A DNA stretch of 32,493 nucleotides, from assembly GCA_034431435.1 (NCBI GenBank), contig DAOUDG010000026.1:1-32493 (forward strand). The letters are read 5' to 3'. Origin of the DNA: JAHCIE01 sp034431435 (GTDB lineage Bacteria > Chloroflexota > Anaerolineae > Epilineales > JAHCIE01). Shown here one piece after another: positions 8,516 through 16,469 of this stretch. Every line of letters begins with the position of its first letter. The first letter of the stretch is position 1. The notes under the pieces were generated by a model. It saw nothing but the letters and a program-made list of their open reading frames with translations, was not told the origin of the DNA and ran no database searches. Both the position numbers and the translations under genes were made by a program.

Positions 8516-8640
8516 CGGCCAAAGACGAATGACCGGGACCAATCCGACCTTTGTCGGATTGGTCCCTGGTTTCCTCGGCCGCTTTCGGTCAGGCTCGGTG
8601 TCCTTCGTCGCCGCCCAGGCGACGCCGGGAGGAAACGGCC
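8516..8640. repeat. palindromic intergenic element, copy B
   Basis: In the gap between DUF418 and GNAT. It begins with a left motif CGGCCAAAGACGAATGACC (8516-8534). A perfect 14-bp hairpin follows, with arms 8535-8548 and 8553-8566 (GGGACCAATCCGAC). A second hairpin has arms CGTCGCC and GGCGACG (8606-8612 and 8618-8624). The element ends GCCGGGAGGAAACGGCC. Both ends match copy C at 13014-13081. The first hairpin lacks a T-tract on either strand, so it is not a classical terminator, although it could cap the DUF418 transcript. Confidence 0.65.
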
Positions 8641-8645
8641 AGGCC

Positions 8646-9917
8646 TTATGCCGCAACCGGCGTGGGCGCGCGGCGCATCGGCTGACGCCGCCCGTAGGTG
8701 AGCGTGCGCCATAGCCATTCGGCGGGGCCGAACCGGAAGCGGGCCAGCCACCACGCGCTGAACATCGCCTGGGCCGCGTAGAGCGCGACGGCCAGGAGTA
8801 GCTGGATGGCCGGACCGGTCACACCATACAGGCCCAGCCCGACGCCGGTGAAGACCAGCAGGTAGAACACCGACTGAGCCAGATAGTTGCTGAGAGCCAT
8901 CCGCCCCACAGGCGCGAAGACCTCCAGCCGTCTCAGCCACGACGCCTGCTGGGCCAGCAGCACAATCGCGCCCACGTAGCCCAGAGACAGAAGCGGCCCG
9001 CCCAGGTTCCCGCCAACCTGGACCAGCACTGACATCCCGCCAGGGACGGCGCGGTTGGACACCTCCTGGGCATAAGTATAGGTCACGCTGCCGAGCAGCC
9101 CCAGGGACAGCCCCCACACGGCCAGGCGACGGAACGTCCGCAGATGGGCGGGGACGTCGTGGAACAGACCCTCCCGCCCGGCCAGCAGGCCCAACAGGAA
9201 CATACCAAACACGGTGGGCATGAAGAAGAACAGCATGCTCGGGTACAGGAAAGTCAGGTCGCGGATATGCTGGGCGACGATGGCGCCGTAGCTACCGCCC
9301 GCGTAGACCGCCGTGGCTTGCGCCGCCGCTTGCTGCATGCTGGTGATCGTCTCGGCGAAGGACGCATCGATACCCGCCGCCGCGCCCTGGCTCACCCCCC
9401 ACTGAACGAGGCCCGCCAGCCCGGCCATGATGACGACAGGGGCGAGCAGGCTCATGACCGCCCAGAGCAGGATGGTGCGCCGCGAGCGGTGGCGAAACAG
9501 CAGCAGCAGCGCACCAAGCAGAGCGTAGATGACCAGGATGTCGCCTTCCCAGAACAACACGGCGTGGACGACGCCAATGAGCAGCAGCGCTGCCAGGCGG
9601 CGCAGATAGAGCGGCACGAAAGGCACACCCTGCGCCTCGGCGCGCCGCATCTGGGCGGCCAGCCCCCAGCCGAACAGGAACGAGAATAGAGGATAGAACT
9701 TACCCTCGGCGAAGACGCGAATCAACCACTCAGCGGCCTGGTTGGGCTGCCCCGGCCAGTCGGCCATGTCCACCGCCAGCCCATAGACCGGCACGCCGAT
9801 CAGACCCATGTTGACGATAACGATACCCAGCAAGGCGAAGCCGCGCAGGATGTCGACAATCTCAACGCGGTCACTGCCTACCGTCGGACTCAGCGTCGGG
9901 TGAGTCTGGAGCGCCAT
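8646..9917 (-). CDS. DUF418 / YeiB-like membrane protein
   Basis: A 423-residue polytopic inner-membrane protein with roughly ten hydrophobic segments. The N-terminal RVEIVDILRGFALLGIVIVN and the FYPLFSFLFGWG stretch are typical of the YeiB family. The C-terminal third, from about residue 230, with SNYLAQSVFYLLVFTG and GPAEWLWRTLTYG, is the DUF418 domain. The family is distantly related to acyltransferase-3-like membrane proteins, and its biochemical role is not established. The ATG at 9917 follows AAAGGAGGG. It is divergent from the S10 peptidase. A TTGACA on the minus strand at 9957-9952 with TAGAAA 19 bp on is a possible but non-ideal promoter. Confidence 0.93.
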   Translation of the reverse strand: MALQTHPTLSPTVGSDRVEIVDILRGFALLGIVIVNMGLIGVPVYGLAVDMADWPGQPNQAAEWLIRVFAEGKFYPLFSFLFGWGLAAQMRRAEAQGVPFVPLYLRRLAALLLIGVVHAVLFWEGDILVIYALLGALLLLFRHRSRRTILLWAVMSLLAPVVIMAGLAGLVQWGVSQGAAAGIDASFAETITSMQQAAAQATAVYAGGSYGAIVAQHIRDLTFLYPSMLFFFMPTVFGMFLLGLLAGREGLFHDVPAHLRTFRRLAVWGLSLGLLGSVTYTYAQEVSNRAVPGGMSVLVQVGGNLGGPLLSLGYVGAIVLLAQQASWLRRLEVFAPVGRMALSNYLAQSVFYLLVFTGVGLGLYGVTGPAIQLLLAVALYAAQAMFSAWWLARFRFGPAEWLWRTLTYGRRQPMRRAPTPVAA

Positions 9918-10040
9918 AAGCCCTCCTTTCTACCTGACTCTACGAACGACGTGTCAAAAGGATGCGCCCTCCCTGCCAGGTTGAGGGGCGGCAACGTGCT
10001 CGACCTTCAACGTCGACAACCGTACCGGCCTGGCCCCGGC

Positions 10041-10069
10041 TTGACAGGCACGGGCAGGGCGACTATCCT
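10041..10069 (+). promoter_or_regulatory. promoter of the S10 carboxypeptidase gene
   Basis: TTGACA (10041-10046), 17 bp, TATCCT (10064-10069). The -35 is perfect and the spacing optimal. Transcription would start near 10076, giving a leader of about 34 bases that holds the GGGAG ribosome site. Confidence 0.7.
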
Positions 10070-10109
10070 GCCCTGACCGACCACCGCCGCCGCCACGGGA
10101 GTGATACCG

Positions 10110-11603
10110 ATGTCCGATGAAACCGCGAGTAGCGCGCCGCCGCCCCCGCCGCCGACCGACAACCTGGTCGAGACAAAGCACGTCATCCTGCTGGACGGGC
10201 AGGAGATTCACTTTACCGCCACTACGGGCACGCTTGTCTTCAAGGAGGAGGCCGAGACGAAGGGCGACAAGGCGGGTGAGTTCGAAGGTGAGAAGCCCAA
10301 GGCGACGGTCTTCTTCATCGCCTATACCCGCGACGACGTGCCCGACAAGGGCGCGCGCCCCGTCACCTTCTCCTTCAATGGCGGCCCCGGCTCGTCGTCG
10401 GTCTGGCTGCATCTGGGGCTGCTCGGCCCGCGCCGCGTCCGCATGGACGACGCGGGCAACCTGCCACCGCCGCCGCACCGCCTGGTGGACAACGAGTTCT
10501 CCCTGTTGGACGTATCGGATCTGGTGTTCATCGATCCGGTCAGCACCGGCTATAGCCGCCCCGTTATCGGCGAGAAGGCCAGGCAATTCCACGGCTTCAA
10601 GAAGGATATCGAATCCGTCGGCGACTTCATTCGCCTGTACACCACCCGCTATCAGCGCTGGACCTCGCCCAAGTACCTCATCGGCGAGAGCTACGGCACG
10701 ACTCGCGCCGCTGGATTGTCGGGCTACCTCCAGGACCGTCACGGCATGTATCTCAATGGTATCATGCTCGTGTCGTCCATCCTCAATTTCCAGACCGCCC
10801 TGTTCCACACCGGCAACGACCTGCCCTACATCCTGTTCCTGCCCACCTACGCCGCCACGGCCTGGTATCACCAGCGCCTCGCGCTCGACTTGCAGCAGGA
10901 CCTGCGCGCCACGCTGGCCCAGGTGGAGGCCTTCGCCCTGGGCGAGTACGCCACGGCTCTGATGCAAGGCTCGGCCCTGGGCGACGACGACCGCGCCCGC
11001 ATCCGGGCCAGCCTGGCCCGCTACACCGGCCTCTCGGAGGACTATGTAGAGCGCACCAACCTGCGCATTCGCATCGACCGCTTCGTCAAGGAACTCCTGC
11101 GCGACCAGCGCCGCACCGTCGGCCGCCTCGACAGCCGTCTCACCGGCATCGACCGCGACGCGGCGGGGGAAGCGTACGAGTTCGACCCCAGCCTGGCGAC
11201 CATCATGGGGCCGTACACCGCGACGTTCTACGACTATGTGCGCCGCGAGCTCGGCTTCGAGACCGACCTGCCCTACGAGGTGCTCACCTCGCGCGTCTGG
11301 CCGTGGAGTTACGGCGACCACGAGAACCGCTACGTCGACGTGGCCGAGACGCTGCGCCAGGCTATCGCCACCAATCCGCATCTCAAGGTGCTGGTCGCCA
11401 ACGGCTATTACGACCTGGCGACGCCCTACCTCGCCACGCAGTATACGGTGAACCACCTGGGGCTGGACCCCAGCCTGCAAGCCAACATCTCGATGACCTA
11501 CTATGAGGCGGGGCACATGATGTACGTCCACCGGCCTAGCCTCGCCCAATTGAAGGCTGATCTGGCGGCGTTCGTGCGCGCCAGCGCGCCCCAGGAGCCG
11601 TAG
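10110..11603 (+). CDS. S10-family serine carboxypeptidase
   Basis: A 497-residue alpha/beta-hydrolase peptidase that removes C-terminal residues. The catalytic triad is visible: Ser194 in GESYG, Asp435 in NGYYDLATP and His469 in YEAGHMMY. The substrate/oxyanion loop FSFNGGPGSSSVWLHLG (87-103) is the family hallmark, with Ser where many eukaryotic members have Cys. The ATG at 10110 is preferred over a GTG nine bases upstream, because GGGAG is better spaced from it. No signal peptide is seen: the N-terminus is acidic and then carries six prolines (10-15), so a cytosolic enzyme is likely, unlike the secreted or vacuolar eukaryotic homologues. It has its own promoter and a hairpin at its stop codon. 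Confidence 0.95.
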   Translation: MSDETASSAPPPPPPTDNLVETKHVILLDGQEIHFTATTGTLVFKEEAETKGDKAGEFEGEKPKATVFFIAYTRDDVPDKGARPVTFSFNGGPGSSSVWLHLGLLGPRRVRMDDAGNLPPPPHRLVDNEFSLLDVSDLVFIDPVSTGYSRPVIGEKARQFHGFKKDIESVGDFIRLYTTRYQRWTSPKYLIGESYGTTRAAGLSGYLQDRHGMYLNGIMLVSSILNFQTALFHTGNDLPYILFLPTYAATAWYHQRLALDLQQDLRATLAQVEAFALGEYATALMQGSALGDDDRARIRASLARYTGLSEDYVERTNLRIRIDRFVKELLRDQRRTVGRLDSRLTGIDRDAAGEAYEFDPSLATIMGPYTATFYDYVRRELGFETDLPYEVLTSRVWPWSYGDHENRYVDVAETLRQAIATNPHLKVLVANGYYDLATPYLATQYTVNHLGLDPSLQANISMTYYEAGHMMYVHRPSLAQLKADLAAFVRASAPQEP

Positions 11604-11637
11604 GCTCTTCGGGCCGACTCCTCGGCCCCGAAGAGCC
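11603..11637 (+). terminator. hairpin at the end of the S10 gene
   Basis: GGCTCTTCGGGCCGA (11603-11617) pairs with TCGGCCCCGAAGAGCC (11622-11637), with one bulged base and a 4-base loop, starting at the last base of the stop codon. No T-tract follows, so it is either a U-less terminator or a 3'-end stabilising stem. Confidence 0.5.
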
Positions 11638-11695
11638 GCCTGGCGCGCCCGGTCCTTCCCCGCGCCGCGCCTCACCCCGGCAGGAGGCTGTTCGC

Positions 11696-12051
11696 ATGTG
11701 GCGTCTCGCGTTGTGTCACCCCTGGGCGCGGCGGCTGGTCGCCGTCGGCCTGGTGATCGTCACCCTAACTATCAGAGCGTCGCCAGGATTGAGGACGCCT
11801 ACGCCCTGCTCAAGCAGGGGGCCATCCAGGCCATCGTCTACGACGCGCCGGTGCTGGCCTACTACGCCAATACCGAGGGCAAGGGCGAGGTGCAGGTGGT
11901 GGGCGGTGTCTTCAAGGAGGAGACCTACGGCATCGCCCTGCCCACCGGCAGCCCGCTGCGCAAGACCATCAACGAGGCGCTGTTGCAGTTGCGGCAGGAT
12001 GGGACACTGGAAGACTTGCAGACCAGGTACTTTGGGGATGCGGGCAAGTAG
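11696..12051 (+). pseudogene. remnant of an extracellular solute-binding protein (SBP family 3) gene
   Basis: A strong ribosome site (AGGAGG) precedes ATG 11696, which opens a signal-peptide-like stretch (MWRLALCHPWARRLVAVG, then LVIVTL). At about 11762 the sequence switches to a different frame. That frame reads as the C-terminal lobe of a family-3 periplasmic binding protein (from HPNYQSVARIEDAYALL; also AIQAIVYDAPVLAYYA, TYGIALPTGSPLRK and a final LQTRYFG), ending at 12051. The signal frame and the lobe frame differ, so a ribosome starting at 11696 would make about 119 residues of nonsense after the signal. The simplest reading is an internal, out-of-frame deletion that removed most of the gene. 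A separate ATG at 11698 is in frame with the lobe but gives no export signal. No transporter partner genes are nearby. Confidence 0.8.
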
Positions 12052-12107
12052 GTGACCCAGACTCATGCGCCGACCACGAAGCCCCCGCCACTCATCCCCA
12101 ATCCCCC

Positions 12108-12980
12108 CTACCGCGTTTGCCGCCGCGCTGCCGTGAGAGTGTTGCTCAGCAGCAGGGCGATGGTCAGCGGGCCGACGCCGCCGGGGACAGGCGTGATCAG
12201 CCCCGCGACGGCCGCCGCGCTCGCGTAGTGGACGTCGCCGACGAGGCGGAAGCCGCTCTTCTTGCTGGCGTCGGGGACGCGATTGATGCCGACGTCGATG
12301 ACGGTCGCGCCGGGCTTGACCATGTCGCCGGTGACCATCTCGGCCTTGCCGATGGCGACGACGAGGATGTCGGCCTCGCGGGTGACGTCGCCGAGGGGCT
12401 GGGTGCGGGAGTGGGCGATGGTGACGGTGGCGTGCTCCTGGAGCAGCAGCGCGGCGACTGGCTTGCCGACGATGGTGCTACGGCCGACGACGACGGCGCG
12501 CTTGCCCTTGAACGGGACATTGTAGCGCTTGAGAATCTCGATGATACCGAGGGGCGTGGCGGGATTGAGGGCCTCCTCACCCATCCACAGCCGACCGACG
12601 CTGATGGGGTTGAGGCCGTCCACGTCCTTGGCCGGGTCGATGGCGGATTGAATCTTGATGGGGTTGAGGTGCTCGGGCACGGGCAACTGGCAGAACAGGC
12701 CGTGGACCATCGGATCGGCGTTGAGGCGGGCGATGAGGGCCATGACCTCGGCCTCGGACACGTCGGCGGGCAGACGGTAGACCTCGGAGCGGATGCCGAC
12801 TTCCTCCGAGGACCTGGCTTTGTTGGTGACGTAGGTGACGCTGGCCGGGTTCTCGCCGACGAGCAGCACGGCCAGGCCGGGCGCGAAGCCCTTCTCGGCC
12901 TGGAACTGGGCGACGCCCTCGGCGACTTCCTGACGAATCTGCGCGGCGACGGCTTTGCCGTCCATGATGGTTGCGGTCAC
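12108..12980 (-). CDS. folD: bifunctional methylenetetrahydrofolate dehydrogenase / methenyltetrahydrofolate cyclohydrolase
   Basis: Interconverts 5,10-methylene-, 5,10-methenyl- and 10-formyl-tetrahydrofolate with NADP(H) in the cytosol. With the GTG at 12980 it has 290 residues, the usual FolD length; AAGGAGG lies just upstream. Tyr50 and catalytic Lys54 are in YVTNK. QLPVP (98-102), DPAKDVDG (115-122) and the Rossmann motif VVGRSTIVGKPVA (164-176) are all present. The common PCTP motif reads NPATP here, a Cys-to-Ala change also tolerated elsewhere in the family. It lies 121 bp downstream of fhs in the same direction, so the two form a C1 pathway unit, with repeat element C between them. 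Confidence 0.97.
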   Translation of the reverse strand: MTATIMDGKAVAAQIRQEVAEGVAQFQAEKGFAPGLAVLLVGENPASVTYVTNKARSSEEVGIRSEVYRLPADVSEAEVMALIARLNADPMVHGLFCQLPVPEHLNPIKIQSAIDPAKDVDGLNPISVGRLWMGEEALNPATPLGIIEILKRYNVPFKGKRAVVVGRSTIVGKPVAALLLQEHATVTIAHSRTQPLGDVTREADILVVAIGKAEMVTGDMVKPGATVIDVGINRVPDASKKSGFRLVGDVHYASAAAVAGLITPVPGGVGPLTIALLLSNTLTAARRQTR

Positions 12981-13013
12981 GGAGCCTCCTTGCGGGGCAG
13001 TGATGTGGGATGG

Positions 13014-13081
13014 CGGCCAGGGACGAAGGACCGGGGACCAAGGCCAGGCGACCAACCTGGTCGCGCCGGGCGGAAACGACC
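13014..13081. repeat. palindromic intergenic element, copy C
   Basis: Between fhs and folD. The left motif CGGCCAGGGACGAAGGACC matches copy B at 16 of 19 positions. A hairpin GCGACCA/TGGTCGC (13048-13054 and 13058-13064) follows. The right end GCCGGGCGGAAACGACC matches copy B at 15 of 17. The hairpin sequences of B and C differ but both remain paired, which points to conserved structure. It is shorter than B (68 against 125 bp) because it lacks B's central palindrome. Confidence 0.6.
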
Positions 13082-13101
13082 TTCAGCGCAAGACCCTCTC
13101 G

Positions 13102-14805
13102 TCAGAACAGGCCCACCGTCTCGCCATGCTCGTCGATGTCGATGGTCGTGTAGGCGGGTTTGGAGCCGAGGCCGGGCATGGTCATCATCTCGCCGCACAG
13201 GGGAACCAGGAAACCCGCGCCCACCGAGGCGCGCACGTCGCGGATGGGCAGGGTGTAGCCGGAGGGCGCGCCCTTCCACGACGGCTCGTGGGAGATGGAC
13301 AGGTGGGATTTCGCCATGCAGATGGGCAGGTGGCCGAAGCCCAGGTCAGTGAAGCGCTTGATGGCGCGCTCGGCGTCGGGCAGATACTCGACACCGTCCG
13401 CGCCGTACATCTGGGTGGCGATGGCGTGAATCTTGTCCTTGATGGGGATGTCGAGCGGGTAGAGGAACTTGAAGTTCTTGGGCTTGTGGCTGGCCGCCAC
13501 GACGGCCTCGGCCAGCTCGGCGCCGCCCGCGCCGCCCCTGGCCCACACGTCGGAGACGAAGGCGCCCTCCGCGCCCGTGCCCTGCGCGATCTCGCGCACC
13601 AGGTCGATTTCCTTCGCTGTGTCCTGGCTGAAGCGGTTGATGGCGACGACGACCGGCACGCCATACAGGCGGGCATTCTGGATGTGCTTGACCAGATTGG
13701 CCGCGCCCTTCTCCAGGGCGGGCAGGTTCTCCTCGACCAGCTCCTTGGGCAGCGGTCGGCCGGCCACGATGCGGCCCGCGCCGCCATGCATTTTGAGGGC
13801 GCGCACCGTCGCTACCAGGACCACGGCGTCGGGGGTCAGGCCGCTGTTGCGGCACTTGATGTTCATGAACTTTTCCATGCCCAGGTCGGCAGCGAAGCCG
13901 CTCTCGGTAACTACGTAGTCGGCCAGCTTGAGGGCGATCTTGTCGGCGAGCACGGAGTTGTTGCCGTGGGCGATGTTGCCGAAGGGGCCAGCGTGGACGA
14001 AGACGGGCGTGCCTTCGAGGGTCTGGTAGAGGTTGGGCTTGATGGCCTCCTTGAGCAGCACGGTCATCGCGCCGTGGACCTTGAGGTCGCGGGCGGTGAC
14101 GGCCTTGCCGTCGCGGCTCAGGCCGATGACGATGTTGCCCAGCCGCTCGCGCATGTCCATCAGGCCGTCGGCCAGGGCGAGAATCGCCATGACTTCGGAC
14201 GCCGAGGTGATGTCGAAGCGTGTCTCGCGGGGGATGCCGTTGGGCTTGCCGCCCAGGCCGATGACAATCTCGCGCAGGGCGCGGTCGTTCATGTCCAGCA
14301 CGCGCGGCCAGGTCACATCAATCAGTTCGATGTTCAGGGGGTTGCCGTGAAAGCGGCTGGCGTCGATGACTGCCGCGAGCAGGTTGTGGGCAGCGGTGAC
14401 GGCGTGGAAGTCGCCCGCGCCGTGGAGGTTGAACTGCTCCATGGGCACGACCTGGCTGTAGCCGCCACCCGCCGCGCCACCCTTGATGCCGAAGACCGGC
14501 CCCATGCTCGGCTGGCGCAGGGTGATCGCGCCGCGCTTGCCGATGTAGCCGAGAGCCTGGCCCAGGCCGACGGTGGTGAGGGTCTTGCCCTCTCCGAGGG
14601 GCGTGGGCGTGATGGCGGTGACGTCGATGTACTTGCCGTTAGGGCGATCGGTGAGACGCTTCAACACGCCCAGGCTAATCTTGCCGACGTAGCGGCCATA
14701 CGGCTCTAGCTCGTCGTCGTGGATGCCGATGGACGCGGCAATCTCCTGAATAGGGCGCAAGGCGGCGGCCTGGGCAATCGCCAGGTCGCTGGGGACATCC
14801 GGCAT
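13102..14805 (-). CDS. fhs: formate--tetrahydrofolate ligase
   Basis: Makes 10-formyl-tetrahydrofolate from formate, tetrahydrofolate and ATP. At 567 residues from the ATG at 14805 (preceded by AAGGAGG) it has the normal bacterial length. The nucleotide-binding loop is PTPLGEGKT (67-75), followed by the signature GIKGGAAGGGYSQV. Further conserved blocks include VTWPRVLDMNDRALR, HAGPFGNIAHGNNS and the C-terminal LCGEMMTMPGLGSKPAY. It is followed by folD, so the pair can run formate into methylene-tetrahydrofolate, or the reverse. Nothing else in the window points to a Wood-Ljungdahl pathway, so a role in general C1 supply or formate assimilation is the safer reading. Confidence 0.98.
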   Translation of the reverse strand: MPDVPSDLAIAQAAALRPIQEIAASIGIHDDELEPYGRYVGKISLGVLKRLTDRPNGKYIDVTAITPTPLGEGKTLTTVGLGQALGYIGKRGAITLRQPSMGPVFGIKGGAAGGGYSQVVPMEQFNLHGAGDFHAVTAAHNLLAAVIDASRFHGNPLNIELIDVTWPRVLDMNDRALREIVIGLGGKPNGIPRETRFDITSASEVMAILALADGLMDMRERLGNIVIGLSRDGKAVTARDLKVHGAMTVLLKEAIKPNLYQTLEGTPVFVHAGPFGNIAHGNNSVLADKIALKLADYVVTESGFAADLGMEKFMNIKCRNSGLTPDAVVLVATVRALKMHGGAGRIVAGRPLPKELVEENLPALEKGAANLVKHIQNARLYGVPVVVAINRFSQDTAKEIDLVREIAQGTGAEGAFVSDVWARGGAGGAELAEAVVAASHKPKNFKFLYPLDIPIKDKIHAIATQMYGADGVEYLPDAERAIKRFTDLGFGHLPICMAKSHLSISHEPSWKGAPSGYTLPIRDVRASVGAGFLVPLCGEMMTMPGLGSKPAYTTIDIDEHGETVGLF

Positions 14806-14870
14806 CGTTGCCTCCTTGTGGATGGTGGGCTGGGTGGACGGGCGCGGCAAGAACCGTGGCCCGGCGCCAT

Positions 14871-14899
14871 TTGGGTATCGACCAGAAGGGTGCTACTCT
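14871..14899 (+). promoter_or_regulatory. possible histidine-kinase promoter
   Basis: TTGGGT (14871-14876), 17 bp, TACTCT (14894-14899): three of six matches in each box at ideal spacing, in the 122-bp gap between the divergent fhs and kinase genes. Transcription would start about 22 bases before the kinase ATG. Confidence 0.3.
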
Positions 14900-14927
14900 T
14901 TGGCGAAATGGTCAAACTCTACGGCCC

Positions 14928-16412
14928 ATGTTCAAGACGCTGGAAGCGAAACTCATCGGCACGTATGCCCTGGTCATCGCCCTGTCGCTGACGGTTGCAG
15001 GGGTGGCGACGGTGGCCATGGTCAACACGCTCCAGATCGCCGCCGCTGAGCGTTTCCTCCACGGTGAGGCGACGCTCATCGCGCGTGGCATCGAGTGGTG
15101 GTTGGACCTGGGGCGGCCCCTGGCCCAGGTGCGCGCGCAGTTGCAGGGCCAGATCGGCGGCACGCAGCACCTGTTCTGGCTGGATGCGGATGGGCGGGTG
15201 ATTGCCCACGTGCGGCCGCCGGGCGAAACGCTGAACCTGGAAGGCCAGTTCCTCACCAACCTGCCACCGCGCCCCGCCGTCACCCCCGCCGCTACCGGCG
15301 CGCCTGGTCGCCGCCCCACCATTCCTCGCCTGCCCGTTGGTCCCGTCAACCGCATCGACCTCGGCCCGCGTACCCTGGTGTACGCCATTGTCGCCATGCC
15401 GCGCGGCGCGCAGCCCAGCGCTGACCTACGCCCCGGCGTGCCCGCCTACGTGGGACTGGCGCAGCCGGTCAACGAGCTGGCGGCGTGGCCGACGGTGGCC
15501 CGGCCGCTGGCGCTCATCGGGCTACTGGCGTTCGCGCTGACGAGTCTGCTGGGGGTGTGGCTGGCGCGCTCTATCACCGGGCCGCTGCGGCAGATGACGC
15601 GGGCCTCGGAGGCGATGGCGCAGGGCGACTACGCCCAGACCATCGACGTGCACGGCGACGACGAGGTGGCGCGCCTGGGGCAGGCCTTCAACACCATGAG
15701 CCGCGAGGTAGACCGCGCCCACCGCATGCAGCGCGACTTCGTGGTCAACGTCTCCCACGACCTCAAGACGCCGCTGACGTCCATCCAGGGCTTCGCCCAG
15801 GCCATGACCGACGGGTCGTTGCACAGCGTCGAGGACTATCAGCGGGCGGGGGGCATCATCCACGCCGAGGCGGAACGGATGCGGCGGCTCATCGCCCAAC
15901 TCATCGAGCTGGCGCGACTGCAGGGCGGCGTGGACGCCCTGGCCCACGCGCCGGTTGATGTGCTGTCGCTCTTGCACGGCGCGGCGCGGCTGGCGGGGGA
16001 GCGGGCCACCGCGGTCGGCCTGACCTTCGAGAGCGAGTTGCCCGCCGCGCTACCCACGGTGACGGGCGACGCGGGACGGCTGGAGCAGGTGGTCGCCAAC
16101 GTGCTGGACAACGCGCTGAAGTATACGCCGCGTGGGGGATGGGTGACGCTGCGAGCGGGGACCGCGCCGGGCGGGGTGGCGGTCAGCGTGAGCGACAGCG
16201 GGCGGGGTATATCGGCCGAGGAGCAGACGCGGGTCTTCGAGCGTTTCTATCGCGGCGACCGGGCGCGGGCGGGCGACGGCGGCAGCGGCCTGGGGCTGGC
16301 GATTGCGCGGGAGATCGTCGAGGCCCACGGTGGCCGCATCGAGGTCGCGAGCGCGCCGGGCGAGGGGACGACATTGCGGGTGTGGCTGCCGGCAGCAACG
16401 ACACAAGTCTGA
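14928..16412 (+). CDS. membrane sensor histidine kinase
   Basis: A 494-residue two-component sensor. TM1 is about 10-31, the extracytoplasmic sensor about 40-188 (with a proline-rich stretch 113-139) and TM2 about 192-213. A HAMP linker follows (214-267), then HisKA with phospho-acceptor His277 in VVNVSHDLKTPLTS. The HATPase domain has an N-box at Asn391 (VLDNALKY), G1 DSGRG (423-427), an F-box (VFERFYRGDR) and G2 GSGLGLAIA (452-460). All catalytic elements are intact. The start at 14928 is the first in-frame ATG that places TM1 at the N-terminus; its ribosome site is weak. No response regulator lies next to it in this window, so it is an orphan here. The ligand is unknown. Confidence 0.94.
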   Translation: MFKTLEAKLIGTYALVIALSLTVAGVATVAMVNTLQIAAAERFLHGEATLIARGIEWWLDLGRPLAQVRAQLQGQIGGTQHLFWLDADGRVIAHVRPPGETLNLEGQFLTNLPPRPAVTPAATGAPGRRPTIPRLPVGPVNRIDLGPRTLVYAIVAMPRGAQPSADLRPGVPAYVGLAQPVNELAAWPTVARPLALIGLLAFALTSLLGVWLARSITGPLRQMTRASEAMAQGDYAQTIDVHGDDEVARLGQAFNTMSREVDRAHRMQRDFVVNVSHDLKTPLTSIQGFAQAMTDGSLHSVEDYQRAGGIIHAEAERMRRLIAQLIELARLQGGVDALAHAPVDVLSLLHGAARLAGERATAVGLTFESELPAALPTVTGDAGRLEQVVANVLDNALKYTPRGGWVTLRAGTAPGGVAVSVSDSGRGISAEEQTRVFERFYRGDRARAGDGGSGLGLAIAREIVEAHGGRIEVASAPGEGTTLRVWLPAATTQV

Positions 16413-16469
16413 TCAGTTCTTTCTCGGCATGACGAGCCTGTGGCTGCTTGCGGCTGACAGTGCGGCCCG

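Noticed and set aside
9954..11675. 573-residue open frame on the minus strand opposite the S10 gene
   Set aside because: Exact antisense of a clear enzyme gene; high G+C leaves the opposite frame free of stops, and the composition is not protein-like.
12117..14709. Long plus-strand frames opposite folD and fhs
   Set aside because: Antisense shadows with no domain, ribosome site or independent start; both minus-strand genes are complete and unmistakable.
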